Positions 48,738 through 58,218 of a stretch of 64,000 nt of DNA are shown here, piece after piece. Below the pieces are notes generated by a model that was given only the letters and a program-made list of their open reading frames with translations, made no database searches and was not told the origin of the DNA. Each line of letters opens with the position of its first letter. Position 1 is the first letter of the stretch. The stretch is from Salinigranum salinum. Lineage in GTDB: Archaea; Halobacteriota; Halobacteria; Halobacteriales; Haloferacaceae. The position numbers and the translations under genes were made by a program. The DNA is taken from assembly GCF_009176545.1 (NCBI RefSeq), contig NZ_VTOJ01000001.1, positions 2,294,001 to 2,358,000 on the forward strand, given 5' to 3'.

Positions 48738-51056
48738 ATGGACGAGGAACTCTACCAGGCATTCATCACCGAGAGCGAAGAGAGTATCACCCAGCTGAAC
48801 AACTCGCTGCTGACGCTGGAGTCCAGCCCCGACGACGACGAGGCCATCGACGACATCTTCCGCCGAGCACACACGTTGAAGGGGAACTTCGGGGCCATGG
48901 GGTTCGACGAGGCGGCCACGGTCGCCCACGCGATCGAGGACCTCCTCGACGAGGTCCGGCAAGGAGAACTCGAGGTGACGCCCGAGCGGATGGATCTCGT
49001 CTTCGAGGGCGTCGACCTGATCGTCGACATCCTCCACGATATCGAGGCGAACGGCGAGACGACGATCGACCCCGAGTCGACGGTCGACCGCCTCCGTGCC
49101 GCGGCGACGGACGGGGGAGACGACGAGACGGACGACGCGACCGAGGGGGTCGGTGCGGACGCGGCCGACGACGATGTCGCGGACGAGGCGAGCGAACGCG
49201 AGCCGAGCGAACCGGACGACGCGGCCGACGACCACGCCCGGTCGAGGGCCGACGACGCGGAGGATGCGGTCGACGAGCCCGACGAGGACCCGACCGCCCG
49301 CGGATCCGAGAACGACGGACCGTCGGCCCGAGCGGCGCTGATCGAGACCGCGGTCGAGACGGTTCCGACCGAGACGCTCGCCGGCTACGACTCGCTCTTC
49401 CACGCCGAACTCACGCTCGAACCAGGCGACATGAAGAGCGTCGACGCGGGTCTCTTCGTCGACGGCATCCCGCCAGAGGTGACGGTCGCCGGGGCGCGCC
49501 CGTCGCTCGACGAGATCAGGGAGGGGGCGTTCGACGAGCGCGTCGAACTGTTCGTGGCCAACGCCGACGCCGACGGGGTCGCGGCGTCGCTCCGTGACCT
49601 GTGGTCGGTGTCGGACTGCGACGTCACGGACGTCTCGACGGCGATCACCCGCGTCGGTGGGCGACTCGACGACGGGGCGGGGGCAGTCGAGACACCGACC
49701 GTGGACGCCGACACCCGTGACGGTAGACAGGCCACCGACGAACTCACCGAGGACGGAGGGATCGGAGGGGCTGAAGCAACCGAAACGAGCCAGGCGGATC
49801 GACGGACCGACACGGTCGACGCGGACGCCGAAGACGACGGCTCGAAGCGACAGATTGCCGAGGTAAAATCGGTCCGCGTCGACGTCGACCAGCTCGACGA
49901 ACTCCACGAGCTGGTCGAACAGTTGGTGACCTCTCGAATCAAACTCAGACGGGCCGTCGGCGCGGACGAGACGAAGGGGGTCGACACGCTCGACGAGCTC
50001 GACAAGATCTCTTCGAACCTCCAGAACACGGTGATGGACATGCGGCTCATCCCGCTGAAGAAGGTGTTCGACAAGTTCCCCCGGCTGGTGCGCGACCTCG
50101 CGCGCGAGCAGGACAAGCGCGTCGACTTCCGGGTCACGGGGCAGGACATCGAACTGGACCGGACGATCCTCGACGAGATCTCGGATCCGCTGATGCACGT
50201 CCTCCGGAACGCGGTCGACCACGGGATCGAACCGCCCGAAGAACGCACGGCGGCCGGCAAGCCCGAACAGGGCGTCGTCGAACTGTCGGCACGGCGCGAA
50301 CACGACACGGTCGTCGTCGAGGTCGCCGACGACGGCGGCGGGCTGGACGTCGACCGGATCCGCGAGAAGGCCGTCTCGAAGGGCGTCGTGTCGCGCGAGG
50401 CGATCTCGACTATCCCGGACGACGAGGTGTTCGACTACATCTTCCATCCGGGATTTTCGACCAACGAGGAGATCACCGACGTCTCCGGCAGGGGCGTGGG
50501 GATGGACGTGGTGAAGACCACGGTCGAGGCGCTCGACGGGTCGGTGTCGGTCAGTTCGACGCTCGGCGAGGGGACGACGTTCGAGATCCGACTGCCGGTG
50601 TCGGTCGCGATCATCAAGGTGCTGTTCGTCACGGTCGGCGACAGGCAGTTCGGGGTCCCGATCAAGTACATCGACGAGGTCGCCCGCGAGAGTCGGATCG
50701 AGACGATCAACGGGACCGAGGTCGTCGTCCACGACGACCGGGTGTACCCACTCATCCGGCTCCGGGACGCCCTCGGTGTCACCGCGAGCACTCCCGAAAC
50801 CGGGATGGTCGTCCGGATTCGTCCGCAGGACCGACAGGTCGCGCTCCGGTGTGACGGCGTGACACGACAGGAAGAGGTCGTGGTCACGCCTTTGCAGGGT
50901 CCCCTGTCCGGCTCCGACGGGCTGTCGGGGACGGCGGTCATCGGCGACGGCAACGTGATTCCCATCATCGACGTCGGGACGCTCGCCGGGGCGGATAGCG
51001 AGCAGCCCGTCGGGCGGCCCCGTGGTACAGCCGCCGACGGAGGGGTGGTCGACTGA
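48738..51056 (+). CDS. cheA: CheA chemotaxis histidine kinase
   Basis: 772 residues. HPt domain with phospho-accepting His45 (RRAHTLKGNFG). A long acidic linker (about 120-205) is followed by a P2-like module (about 205-310), a second acidic stretch, the dimerisation helices (RVDVDQLDELHELVEQL, near 380), the kinase domain with N box HVLRNAVDHG, G1 ADDGGGLD and G2 GRGVGMDVV, and a CheW-like regulatory domain to the end (FGVPIKYIDEV). All catalytic parts are intact. It phosphorylates CheY and CheB under transducer control. The stop overlaps the cheR ATG (TGATG). Confidence 0.96.
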   Translation: MDEELYQAFITESEESITQLNNSLLTLESSPDDDEAIDDIFRRAHTLKGNFGAMGFDEAATVAHAIEDLLDEVRQGELEVTPERMDLVFEGVDLIVDILHDIEANGETTIDPESTVDRLRAAATDGGDDETDDATEGVGADAADDDVADEASEREPSEPDDAADDHARSRADDAEDAVDEPDEDPTARGSENDGPSARAALIETAVETVPTETLAGYDSLFHAELTLEPGDMKSVDAGLFVDGIPPEVTVAGARPSLDEIREGAFDERVELFVANADADGVAASLRDLWSVSDCDVTDVSTAITRVGGRLDDGAGAVETPTVDADTRDGRQATDELTEDGGIGGAEATETSQADRRTDTVDADAEDDGSKRQIAEVKSVRVDVDQLDELHELVEQLVTSRIKLRRAVGADETKGVDTLDELDKISSNLQNTVMDMRLIPLKKVFDKFPRLVRDLAREQDKRVDFRVTGQDIELDRTILDEISDPLMHVLRNAVDHGIEPPEERTAAGKPEQGVVELSARREHDTVVVEVADDGGGLDVDRIREKAVSKGVVSREAISTIPDDEVFDYIFHPGFSTNEEITDVSGRGVGMDVVKTTVEALDGSVSVSSTLGEGTTFEIRLPVSVAIIKVLFVTVGDRQFGVPIKYIDEVARESRIETINGTEVVVHDDRVYPLIRLRDALGVTASTPETGMVVRIRPQDRQVALRCDGVTRQEEVVVTPLQGPLSGSDGLSGTAVIGDGNVIPIIDVGTLAGADSEQPVGRPRGTAADGGVVD

Positions 51057-51865
51057 TGTCCACCGCCGAAGGTCGCGGCTTCGGCCGCCTGCTCGAATAC
51101 ATCGAGTCGTCGATGGGGTTTGCGACCTCGATGTACAACGACGCGTATCTCGACCGCCGGATCTCCGCCCGGATGCGTCGAAACGACTCGCCCGACTACC
51201 GCGCCTACCAGCGCCTACTCGAGTCGGACGACGAAGAGCGACAGGCGCTCCTCGACGCGCTGAGCGTCAACGTCACCTCCTTCTTCCGGAACCCCGAGGT
51301 GTGGGAGGCCCTCCGTCCGGTGCTCCGCGACCTCACGGCGTCGGGGCGGACGAGCGTGTGGAGCGCGGCCTGCTCCGACGGACGGGAGGCGTACTCGCTG
51401 GCGATGCTCGCACACGACGACCCCGACGTCCGCGCGGACCGGATCCGGATCGTCGGGACGGACATCAAGCGCGAGATTCTCCGCGCCGCGAGGCGTGGCG
51501 AGTATCTGGCGTCCGAGACGAACGACCTCGCGTCACAGCTCGCCCCGCTCGACGACTACGAACGCTTCGTCGAGCGAGACGACGACTGTTACCGCGTCTC
51601 CCGGTCGCTGAAACGGATGGTCGACTTCCAGAGACACGATCTCATCCGGGAGTCGCCACCCGACCAGTTCGATCTCATCCTGTGCCGGAACCTGTTCATC
51701 TACGTCGACGCCGACGCCAAGCGCACCGTGTTCGAGACGCTCGGCTCCGGACTCCACCCCGATGGCTACCTCACGATCGGCATGACGGAGACGGTTCCCT
51801 CCGAGTGTCGCTCCTGGTTCGAACCGATCGAGAAACGTCTCCGCATCTACCGCAACGCACGCTGA
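51056..51865 (+). CDS. cheR: CheR chemotaxis methyltransferase
   Basis: 269 residues. An N-terminal helical domain (about 1-70) contains RRISARMRRN and SVNVTSFFRNPEVW, the CheR signature that contacts the transducers. The SAM-binding domain has WSAACSDGREAYSLAM (glycine-poor variant of the usual CSTGEEPYS), VGTDIKREIL with the acidic SAM ligand and DLILCRNLFIYVD. It methylates glutamates of transducers opposite CheB. The reading CSDGREAYS instead of CSTGEEPYS is within haloarchaeal variation. The next gene, cheF, starts 1 base after the stop. Confidence 0.93.
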   Translation: MSTAEGRGFGRLLEYIESSMGFATSMYNDAYLDRRISARMRRNDSPDYRAYQRLLESDDEERQALLDALSVNVTSFFRNPEVWEALRPVLRDLTASGRTSVWSAACSDGREAYSLAMLAHDDPDVRADRIRIVGTDIKREILRAARRGEYLASETNDLASQLAPLDDYERFVERDDDCYRVSRSLKRMVDFQRHDLIRESPPDQFDLILCRNLFIYVDADAKRTVFETLGSGLHPDGYLTIGMTETVPSECRSWFEPIEKRLRIYRNAR

Positions 51866-51866
51866 T

Positions 51867-52730
51867 ATGAAGCGGGGTGAGCACAAACTGTCCGACACGC
51901 GTGGCCGCTTCCTGCGTGCCGAGAAGAACGGCCGTGAACGGGAGGACGCCGCGTGGACGCGCGGACGGATCCTCCTGTCGAACAAGCGGCTCATCCTGGC
52001 GGGATCGGGCGGCAAGCGGACGTTTCCCCTCTCGGCGGTCGAGGGGGTCGAGGGGCGGTACGACGTCAATCAGGACGTCGCGAGCGTCTCCGACTACCTC
52101 TCGCTCCGGATCCCGGACGGTGTCGTGCTCGTCGCGCCGAAAGAGTACGAGACGTTCGAGCGGGACTTCTTCGGGGCGATCCTGAACCAGGGGACCTTCC
52201 TCGCGCGGCACCCCGCCGTCGAGGGCGGCGTCGTCCAGAACACGGAGTGGGAGCGGTCGCGGCTCAAAGTCGAAGCGGAGGCGGTGAGTATGGCGACCGT
52301 GAGCGGAACGTTCGTCGAGATCAGGCTCAACGACATCGGAGACATCGCCACGGGTCGGCGGACCGTCCTCGACGACAGCCGCCTGGTCGTCGAGGTCGAA
52401 CACTCGGACGAAGAGACCAGCGTCCAGACGTACATCTCGGGGACGGATCGACAGATGTCGTTCCTCGAGACGCTCCTCCGCAAAGGTGAAGAACAGTCCG
52501 AGACGTCGCTGGAGCTGTCGGAGACGGACAAACAGGTGCTGACGGCGCTGTACTCCGGCGTCTCCCCGTTCGACATTCCCTCGTTTCTCGGCCTCGACGC
52601 CGACGAGGTCGAGGAACTGTACGTCCGGCTCATCGACCACGAGGTGCTCAACGAGGTCCGGATCAGACACGAGGTGACGCTGAACGCGCGCGGCCGCAGC
52701 ATCGCGAGCGACGTCATCTCCGACCAGTAA
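51867..52730 (+). CDS. cheF1: CheF archaellum adaptor (first copy)
   Basis: 287 residues. Two PH/GRAM-like beta modules (about 15-100 and 125-190; RGRILLSNKRLILAG and VSGTFVEIRLNDIGDI) are followed by a winged helix-like end (SETDKQVLTALYSGVSPFD, near 215-280). This is the CheF (DUF439) arrangement seen only in archaea with archaella; in Halobacterium CheF links CheY and CheC/CheD to the motor switch. It is the last gene of cheB-cheA-cheR-cheF, with a 1-base gap. Numbering as cheF1 is mine, to distinguish it from the copy in the arl operon. Confidence 0.9.
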   Translation: MKRGEHKLSDTRGRFLRAEKNGREREDAAWTRGRILLSNKRLILAGSGGKRTFPLSAVEGVEGRYDVNQDVASVSDYLSLRIPDGVVLVAPKEYETFERDFFGAILNQGTFLARHPAVEGGVVQNTEWERSRLKVEAEAVSMATVSGTFVEIRLNDIGDIATGRRTVLDDSRLVVEVEHSDEETSVQTYISGTDRQMSFLETLLRKGEEQSETSLELSETDKQVLTALYSGVSPFDIPSFLGLDADEVEELYVRLIDHEVLNEVRIRHEVTLNARGRSIASDVISDQ

Positions 52731-52742
52731 CGCCGGGGCACG

Positions 52743-53013
52743 AGACGTATCTGATCCGGGACAGGGCGTACGAGACCGTCTACACCAACGTCCCATCGAG
52801 AGGGCCGGGGAGAGCGGCACGCTCTCCTCCCCGACCGGCCGTCGGAAGACGGCCACCGGGATCGGCTGGATCGACGGGGACGACGTCTCGTACGAGGGAA
52901 CGAGCGTGCAGAGCGTGCCGTTCGAGCCGCCGGGGAGGCGTGACGACGTCTCGATGGATCCGTCCTCGTGGACGAGCGCTTCGAGGGGTGGTGCCTCGCG
53001 CGTCGGCCGTTAG
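52743..53013 (+). pseudogene. Possible decayed gene remnant after cheF1
   Basis: After the cheF stop, one frame from 52743 reads ETYLIRDRAYETVYTNVP before becoming Arg/Pro-rich. A frame shifted by one from 52804 reads TATGIGWIDGDDVSYEGTSV and continues open to TAG at 53011-53013, overlapping the end of cheF2. The protein-like composition of the two pieces suggests an old frameshift. There is no start codon or family match, so this is tentative. Confidence 0.25.
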
Positions 53014-54044
53014 AAGTTGACGTCCTCGAACCGTTCGTTGATCAGGAACTGCGCCTGCGGGGTGAGCTCGTACGGCGGGTCGACGCTCTCGACGAGGCCG
53101 TCGTCGTGGAGCGCCTGCGTGTGTGTCTCGACGGTCGACTCCTCCATGTCGAGCAGCGAGGCGAGGTCGACGTCCTCACCGAGACCCCCCGTCGAGTACA
53201 GGCCTACGAGGACTTCGAGCTGCTCGTCGGAGACGTCGAGGCTCCGGACGTCGGAGACGAGGTAGTGGTACATCTGCCTGAGGTACCGCCCGAGGATGTT
53301 CATCTTCCGCCGGGACTCCATCGACACCTCCGTCGTCACCGTCTGATCCTGGGTGATGTGCTGGACCGAGAGCACCAGTCGCTTCTGGCCCTTCACGGTC
53401 CGTTCGAGTACCTGGAAGAAGACGACGTCGGCGAGGTCGACCGAGAACGCATCGTCCCCGATGGTCAGGTCCTCCGTCCCGGGGAAGAGGACTCGATCGG
53501 TCTCAAGGTGGAGACCGACTTCCCGGACCGGTTCGTCCTGGAACCGCCCCCCGATCTTCGCGGGGTGTTTCAGCGCGACCGTCGATCCCCGAAGCGTCGC
53601 CCGGTAGAGGATGAGCGAGAACTTCTCGACCGTCTCGCGGTCGCCACCGACGACGGTCGTTCGCTGGACGCCGTCGACGACGTAGCCGATCATCACGGTG
53701 TGGTCGAAGAACTGTTCGACCTCGGGTGGCACCTGCCCGACGGCGACGTCGAACACCGACGTGAGTGGGACGGTCGTCTTCGAATCGGACGTCACCAGGA
53801 TGAGCCGTCGTTCGCTCATCAGGACCCGCCCTCTGAGCGGTTCGAACGTACCAGAGCCGCCGGCGACGAAGTTCGCCACGAAGTCGACGACGATCGACTC
53901 GCCCGACTTGGTCCGTTTGAGCTGCTTCCGGGCCTTCTTTTCGTCCTGGGCGGCCTCGCTCGCCGCCTGCCGCTTCCGCTGGTTCTCGGTCGTCTCTGCG
54001 CCGGCGTGCGAGTTCGAGTTCGAGGACGAGGGTGCGTCGCTCAT
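53010..54044 (-). CDS. cheF2: CheF-family protein encoded in the arl operon (second copy)
   Basis: 344 residues. A 50-residue charged, Ser/Gln/Lys-rich leader comes first. The CheF/DUF439 layout then repeats: GRVLMSERRLILVTSDSKTTVPLTSVFDVAVG, a second module with IGDDAFSVDLADVVFFQVLERTV, and an end domain (SLDVSDEQLEVLVGLYSTGG, ESTVETHTQ winged-helix part). Similar in plan to cheF1 but divergent in sequence and longer. Its ATG overlaps the arlJ stop (ATGA), so it is the last gene of arlCE-F-G-H-I-J-cheF2. That position supports a direct role at the motor. Confidence 0.85.
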   Translation of the reverse strand: MSDAPSSSNSNSHAGAETTENQRKRQAASEAAQDEKKARKQLKRTKSGESIVVDFVANFVAGGSGTFEPLRGRVLMSERRLILVTSDSKTTVPLTSVFDVAVGQVPPEVEQFFDHTVMIGYVVDGVQRTTVVGGDRETVEKFSLILYRATLRGSTVALKHPAKIGGRFQDEPVREVGLHLETDRVLFPGTEDLTIGDDAFSVDLADVVFFQVLERTVKGQKRLVLSVQHITQDQTVTTEVSMESRRKMNILGRYLRQMYHYLVSDVRSLDVSDEQLEVLVGLYSTGGLGEDVDLASLLDMEESTVETHTQALHDDGLVESVDPPYELTPQAQFLINERFEDVNF

Positions 54045-55783
54045 GCCGAGATCAGCGCTCCCGCGAGGTGTGACGTCACGACGGCGAGGATGCTCCCGAT
54101 CCACGCGAGCGCGACGAAGTGGATGTAGGAGTTGGCCTTGTGGCCGCCGTCGACGACGCGGATCATCAGCGAGGACAACAGCGCGTTGAACAGGATGGTG
54201 ACGGTCAGGAGGTACTCGATAGTGGGGACGTGGTAGACGTTCGAGTGGATGATCGTCCCGACACTCGTCCCGGAGAGGTCCATCTGTGCGGAGATGCTCA
54301 CCAGGATCTCGACGACCTCGAGCCCGATGAAGAAGGCGAAGGCGGCGGAGGCAGTAATCCCGTAGAGGACCCCGATGAGCGTGATCGTCGCCTGCTGACG
54401 CTGTCGGCGGAGCTGGAGGACCTCGTTCATGTTGCGGCTGATGAGTTCGCCGAGAAGCTTCGGACTCCCGCCCATCTGTCGGCCGACGAGGTACATCTCG
54501 GAGAACTTCTGGACGAGGTAGGAACTGGCCTCGGCAGTGAAGTAGAACCACGCCCGGGTCGGCTCGATCCGCATCTTCAGCCGGGTGTACAGCCGGTCGA
54601 TGTCGGCCGAGAGCGTGCCGAAGTCCTTCTTCCGGAGAGTCTTGAGCACCGCCGACGTCGTCGCCTGCTTCGCGCTCTCCGAAGAGCCGAGTGCGCGGAT
54701 GAACCCCGGGAACTCCTGGTCACGGTCCTTGATCGAGTTCTCGTGCCGACGCGCGAGGATGCCCGGGATCGCCAGCGGCGTGATCGGCGCGGCCATCAAC
54801 AGCGGGATCGGGACGCCTTCGAGCACGCCTCGCATCGCTCGGCCGACGGGCGTGATGCCGAACGTCCCGAGCGCGAGCGCGAAGATCAGGATCAACGACA
54901 GACCCACGGCACCGTAGAGACTGATGTCGACCTGGCGGACCGCTCTGGTGCGGTAGTCGTCCTGAAGGTACCAGAGGGGGTCGTACGGGGACATGGTCCG
55001 CATGACGAAGTAAAAGCCCAGCTGGACGAAGACGAAGAGGACGATGACCGCGAGGACGGTGGTGGTCGCGTCCGTCCCCGTGAGGATCGGGAGGACGATC
55101 GCGTTGATCAGCCCGAACGTCATCGAGAGGATCATCGACAAGTAGAGGTCCTTCATCACCTCGAGGTTCTCCAGCGCGCCTTCGTACACCGTGATGTACG
55201 ACTGGATCATCGCCTCCTGTTCGCCCAGGAGGAAGTCGTCGATGCCCTGCCCGGCGTTCAGCGAGTACGCCAAACGGTCGAGGAAGTCAGCCATCGGTTT
55301 CGACGGCACCTCCCGGGCGCGGCGCTTGCACGCGTCGTCGAGTGACTGGTTCCAGGTGTCGACCAGCTGGACGATGCGGTTCATCTCGGTCGCGAGCTCG
55401 CCGTACTCTTCCTCCCGGGAGAGCGCCCGGAACACCTCGACGCGGTCGATGTTCGTCGTCGACAGCACCGTCATGTGGGTGATGAGCAGATGGAGCTGGT
55501 TCTCCAGCCCCCGTCGCTGCTGTTCGATGAGGAGACGCGGGTAGAGGACGGCCGTCGCGACGAACAGCGCGCCGAGAAAGAACATCGGGAGCCGCACGAG
55601 GAGCGGAAGCGGGAGGACGACCGTGCCGAGCGTCAACAGCAAGAAGAACAGCACTGCCGGCGACACGACGACGAGGAGGTACCGCTCGATCTGCATCGGC
55701 ATCCGCTGATACGACTCCCAGACGGAGTCGACGAACTCCTTGAGGCGGGCGGTTCCTGTCGCGACGTTCGTGCTTGATGCCAT
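54041..55783 (-). CDS. arlJ: ArlJ (FlaJ) archaellum membrane platform
   Basis: 580 residues with eight to nine membrane helices and two T2SSF-type cytoplasmic domains (about 105-225 and 345-455, the second with LGSSESAKQATTSAVL and a DIDRLYTRL stretch). It forms the membrane core on which the ArlI ATPase works to assemble and rotate the filament. The start ATG is 3 bases before the arlI end, and the stop overlaps the cheF2 start. Conserved GLINAIVLPIL and TLIGVLYGITASAAF helices match the family. Sits in the inner face of the single archaeal membrane. Confidence 0.94.
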   Translation of the reverse strand: MASSTNVATGTARLKEFVDSVWESYQRMPMQIERYLLVVVSPAVLFFLLLTLGTVVLPLPLLVRLPMFFLGALFVATAVLYPRLLIEQQRRGLENQLHLLITHMTVLSTTNIDRVEVFRALSREEEYGELATEMNRIVQLVDTWNQSLDDACKRRAREVPSKPMADFLDRLAYSLNAGQGIDDFLLGEQEAMIQSYITVYEGALENLEVMKDLYLSMILSMTFGLINAIVLPILTGTDATTTVLAVIVLFVFVQLGFYFVMRTMSPYDPLWYLQDDYRTRAVRQVDISLYGAVGLSLILIFALALGTFGITPVGRAMRGVLEGVPIPLLMAAPITPLAIPGILARRHENSIKDRDQEFPGFIRALGSSESAKQATTSAVLKTLRKKDFGTLSADIDRLYTRLKMRIEPTRAWFYFTAEASSYLVQKFSEMYLVGRQMGGSPKLLGELISRNMNEVLQLRRQRQQATITLIGVLYGITASAAFAFFIGLEVVEILVSISAQMDLSGTSVGTIIHSNVYHVPTIEYLLTVTILFNALLSSLMIRVVDGGHKANSYIHFVALAWIGSILAVVTSHLAGALISA

Positions 55784-55786
55784 CTG

Positions 55787-57469
55787 TCATCGTCTCAGTG
55801 AGGCCATGTCGAACGGGAGACCCTCGACCCCGTCGCGCTGGAAGTCCTCGATCAGTTCGTTCACGTCGTGGTAGCCGACGATGTTCTCCTGGATCGCGCG
55901 TCTGATGATCTCCGCGCGGAACTCGATGTCGTCGTAGATGTCGCGCGTGTCGGCGTACCCCAGGAGCTGGGCCACCTTCTCCTCCATGATGTAGGAGTTG
56001 TTCATCCCTTGGAAGACGATCTCGTCGTCGACGGGGTCCCAGTAGAACACCTCGCGGGTGACGACCCCGCCCATCTCCTTCGAGTAGCCCTCGATCTCGA
56101 CGACGCTCGTCACCCGACGGAGGATGTCGTCACCTCGCCGAACGCGGTTCTGGAACAGCGCGATGTCGGCGTTGTCCATGAATGTCTCGGGGACGTTGAT
56201 CGGATCCCCGGTGAAACGCTGGATCATCGAGACGATGTCGGAGGCGTGGAACGTGAGGATCACCGGGTGACCCGTCTGAGCGGCCTGGAACGCCATCCGC
56301 CCCTCCTCGCCACGGACCTCACCCACGATGATGTAATCGGGGCGCGACCGGAGGGCGGCGGCCACGAGGTCGAACATGTCGACCTCGGAGTCCTGCCCGC
56401 GACCCTCGCGCGTGAGCAGCTGCTGCCACGTGTTGTGTGGCGGGAGCACCTCGGAGGTGTCCTCCGCGGTGTAGATCTTCGAGTCGCGGGGGATGAACGA
56501 CAGCATCGCGTTCAGTGTCGTCGTCTTCCCCGACGCCGTCTCGCCGACGACGAAGATCGTCCGCTCGTTCTCCAGCGCGACCCAGAGGTACGCCGCGAGC
56601 TCCGGCGAGAGCGTCCCCCACTTCGTGATCTGGTAGATCGACAGCGGGACGTCGTCGCCCTGGCGGATCGTCAGGCTGGAGCCCTTCAGCGAGATGTCGT
56701 CCGAGTAGATGATGTTGATACGCGACCCGTCGGGGAGCGTCGAGTCGACGATCGGGTGGGCGTCCGAGACGGGGTCGCCGATGCGCTCGCCCATGTTGCG
56801 GAGCCAGTTGTCGAACTGTTCGGTGGAATCGAACTCGACGCTCGTCTCCAACAACCCGAAGGTGCCGTGGTCGACGTCGACCTGGGTGGGGCCGATGACG
56901 TGGATGTCCTCGTTCTCCGGGTCACGCATGATCGGTTCGAGCGGTCCGAGCCCGACGATGTCTCGGACCAGCCGGTACTCGATCTTCTCGTACGTCCGCT
57001 CGGGGACGGCGATGCGACCGAGGTCGAGCTTCGACTTCAGCTGCTGAAGCGACGTCTGTTCCTCCTCGGGGACCGGTTCGCGGACCACGACGATCTCGTC
57101 GAGCAGCTCCTCGATCCGTTCTTCGTAGTCGGCGTTGGCCTCTGGGGCGGGTTTACGGACGCTGTACTCGAGGATCTTGTTCTTGATCTCGTCGAAGACG
57201 ACGCGTTCGTCCTCGTCGAGCTCCGGTTCGATGGTGTAATATTTGGTCGTCTCACCGAAGTTGCCGTACACCTGACAGTAGATGGGGCCGCCGAGCGGGT
57301 AGAGCACGTTCGGACGTCGCGATTCGTAATCACCGGGCTCGTCCACGAGGAGTGGGAACTCGCCGGTGATCTTCTTGAACCGCTTGAGGTGGTCCCGGAG
57401 GTGGTCGTAGCGTGACGCGTGCTGTTTGAGTTCCTCCGAGATCCGTGCCGAACCGTGCTCCGTCGCCAT
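55787..57469 (-). CDS. arlI: ArlI (FlaI) archaellum ATPase
   Basis: 560 residues. Type II/IV secretion ATPase: an N-terminal domain (1-250) is followed by the RecA core with Walker A VVGETASGKTTT (near 311), an Asp box (IYTAEDTSEV), Walker B-like YIIVGEVRGEEG (near 380) and a His box with GHPVILTFHAS. It is the motor ATPase for filament assembly and torque. Its ATG overlaps the arlH stop (ATGA). The length is normal for halophiles. Confidence 0.96.
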   Translation of the reverse strand: MATEHGSARISEELKQHASRYDHLRDHLKRFKKITGEFPLLVDEPGDYESRRPNVLYPLGGPIYCQVYGNFGETTKYYTIEPELDEDERVVFDEIKNKILEYSVRKPAPEANADYEERIEELLDEIVVVREPVPEEEQTSLQQLKSKLDLGRIAVPERTYEKIEYRLVRDIVGLGPLEPIMRDPENEDIHVIGPTQVDVDHGTFGLLETSVEFDSTEQFDNWLRNMGERIGDPVSDAHPIVDSTLPDGSRINIIYSDDISLKGSSLTIRQGDDVPLSIYQITKWGTLSPELAAYLWVALENERTIFVVGETASGKTTTLNAMLSFIPRDSKIYTAEDTSEVLPPHNTWQQLLTREGRGQDSEVDMFDLVAAALRSRPDYIIVGEVRGEEGRMAFQAAQTGHPVILTFHASDIVSMIQRFTGDPINVPETFMDNADIALFQNRVRRGDDILRRVTSVVEIEGYSKEMGGVVTREVFYWDPVDDEIVFQGMNNSYIMEEKVAQLLGYADTRDIYDDIEFRAEIIRRAIQENIVGYHDVNELIEDFQRDGVEGLPFDMASLRR

Positions 57470-58218
57470 CAGGCCACGCTCCGCGACTCGATGACGATGC
57501 CGATGCCCGACCGGACCGAGAATCCGATCCGGTCGCCGACCTGTTCGCCCATGCCCGCGAACCGCTTGACGAAGATGTTTCGCCTGACGTCGTTGCCGAC
57601 CTCGACCATCTCGAGTTCGATGAACACGTCGGCGATCGAGCGGAACGGGCCCATCGTCTCCTCGTCGACCGTCGTCGGATCGACCGTGAGGATGATCGTC
57701 TTCCCCTGCGAGGTGATATCCCTGAAGAAGGAGATGATCTCGAGGGCCGCCTGTCGCTCCTCGTTCTGTCGAACCAGCGCCTCGAACTGGGGGTCGTTAC
57801 GGAGGATGGCGTCGAACGTGTCGACGATGATGACGTCGCCGTTCCACACCGTCTCCGCCTCCATCAGCCGTCGGAGGAGTTCCTTCCGGTCGCGATCCTG
57901 TCCCGAGAGCGCACCGCCGGAGTCGAGTTCGGCGTGGACGTAGAGGATCTCCTCGTTCAACAGCGGCTTGACCATGTCGTACTCGAGCGAGTGCATCTGG
58001 TCGAGGAAGCCACGCACGTTCAGCTCCGTCGAGATGAACGTGACCGTGATGCCCTCGTCGGTGAAGCCGTAGCTGAACCGTTGTGAGAGGACGCTCTTGC
58101 CGGCCCCGTAGTCGCCCTCCATGAGGACGATGGCTCCGCGGGGGATCCCGCCACCGAGCTCCTGCTTCAGTCGGTCGTGGTTGTCCAGGCCGATCGGAAA
58201 CTGATTAGAGTCTGTCAT
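57469..58218 (-). CDS. arlH: ArlH (FlaH) motor regulator, KaiC-like ATP-binding protein
   Basis: 249 residues. KaiC/RecA-like fold with Walker A GDYGAGKSVL (residues 34-43) and Walker B VIIVDTFDAIL (near 128). It binds ATP and sits inside the ArlCE ring to control ArlI. Start: MTDSNQFPIGLDNHDRL at 58218 is the family beginning; the ATG overlaps the arlG stop by four bases, and the gene's stop overlaps arlI. A second KaiC-like gene at 61023-61772 is a paralogue with a different Walker A (GNPGTGKS). Confidence 0.95.
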   Translation of the reverse strand: MTDSNQFPIGLDNHDRLKQELGGGIPRGAIVLMEGDYGAGKSVLSQRFSYGFTDEGITVTFISTELNVRGFLDQMHSLEYDMVKPLLNEEILYVHAELDSGGALSGQDRDRKELLRRLMEAETVWNGDVIIVDTFDAILRNDPQFEALVRQNEERQAALEIISFFRDITSQGKTIILTVDPTTVDEETMGPFRSIADVFIELEMVEVGNDVRRNIFVKRFAGMGEQVGDRIGFSVRSGIGIVIESRSVA

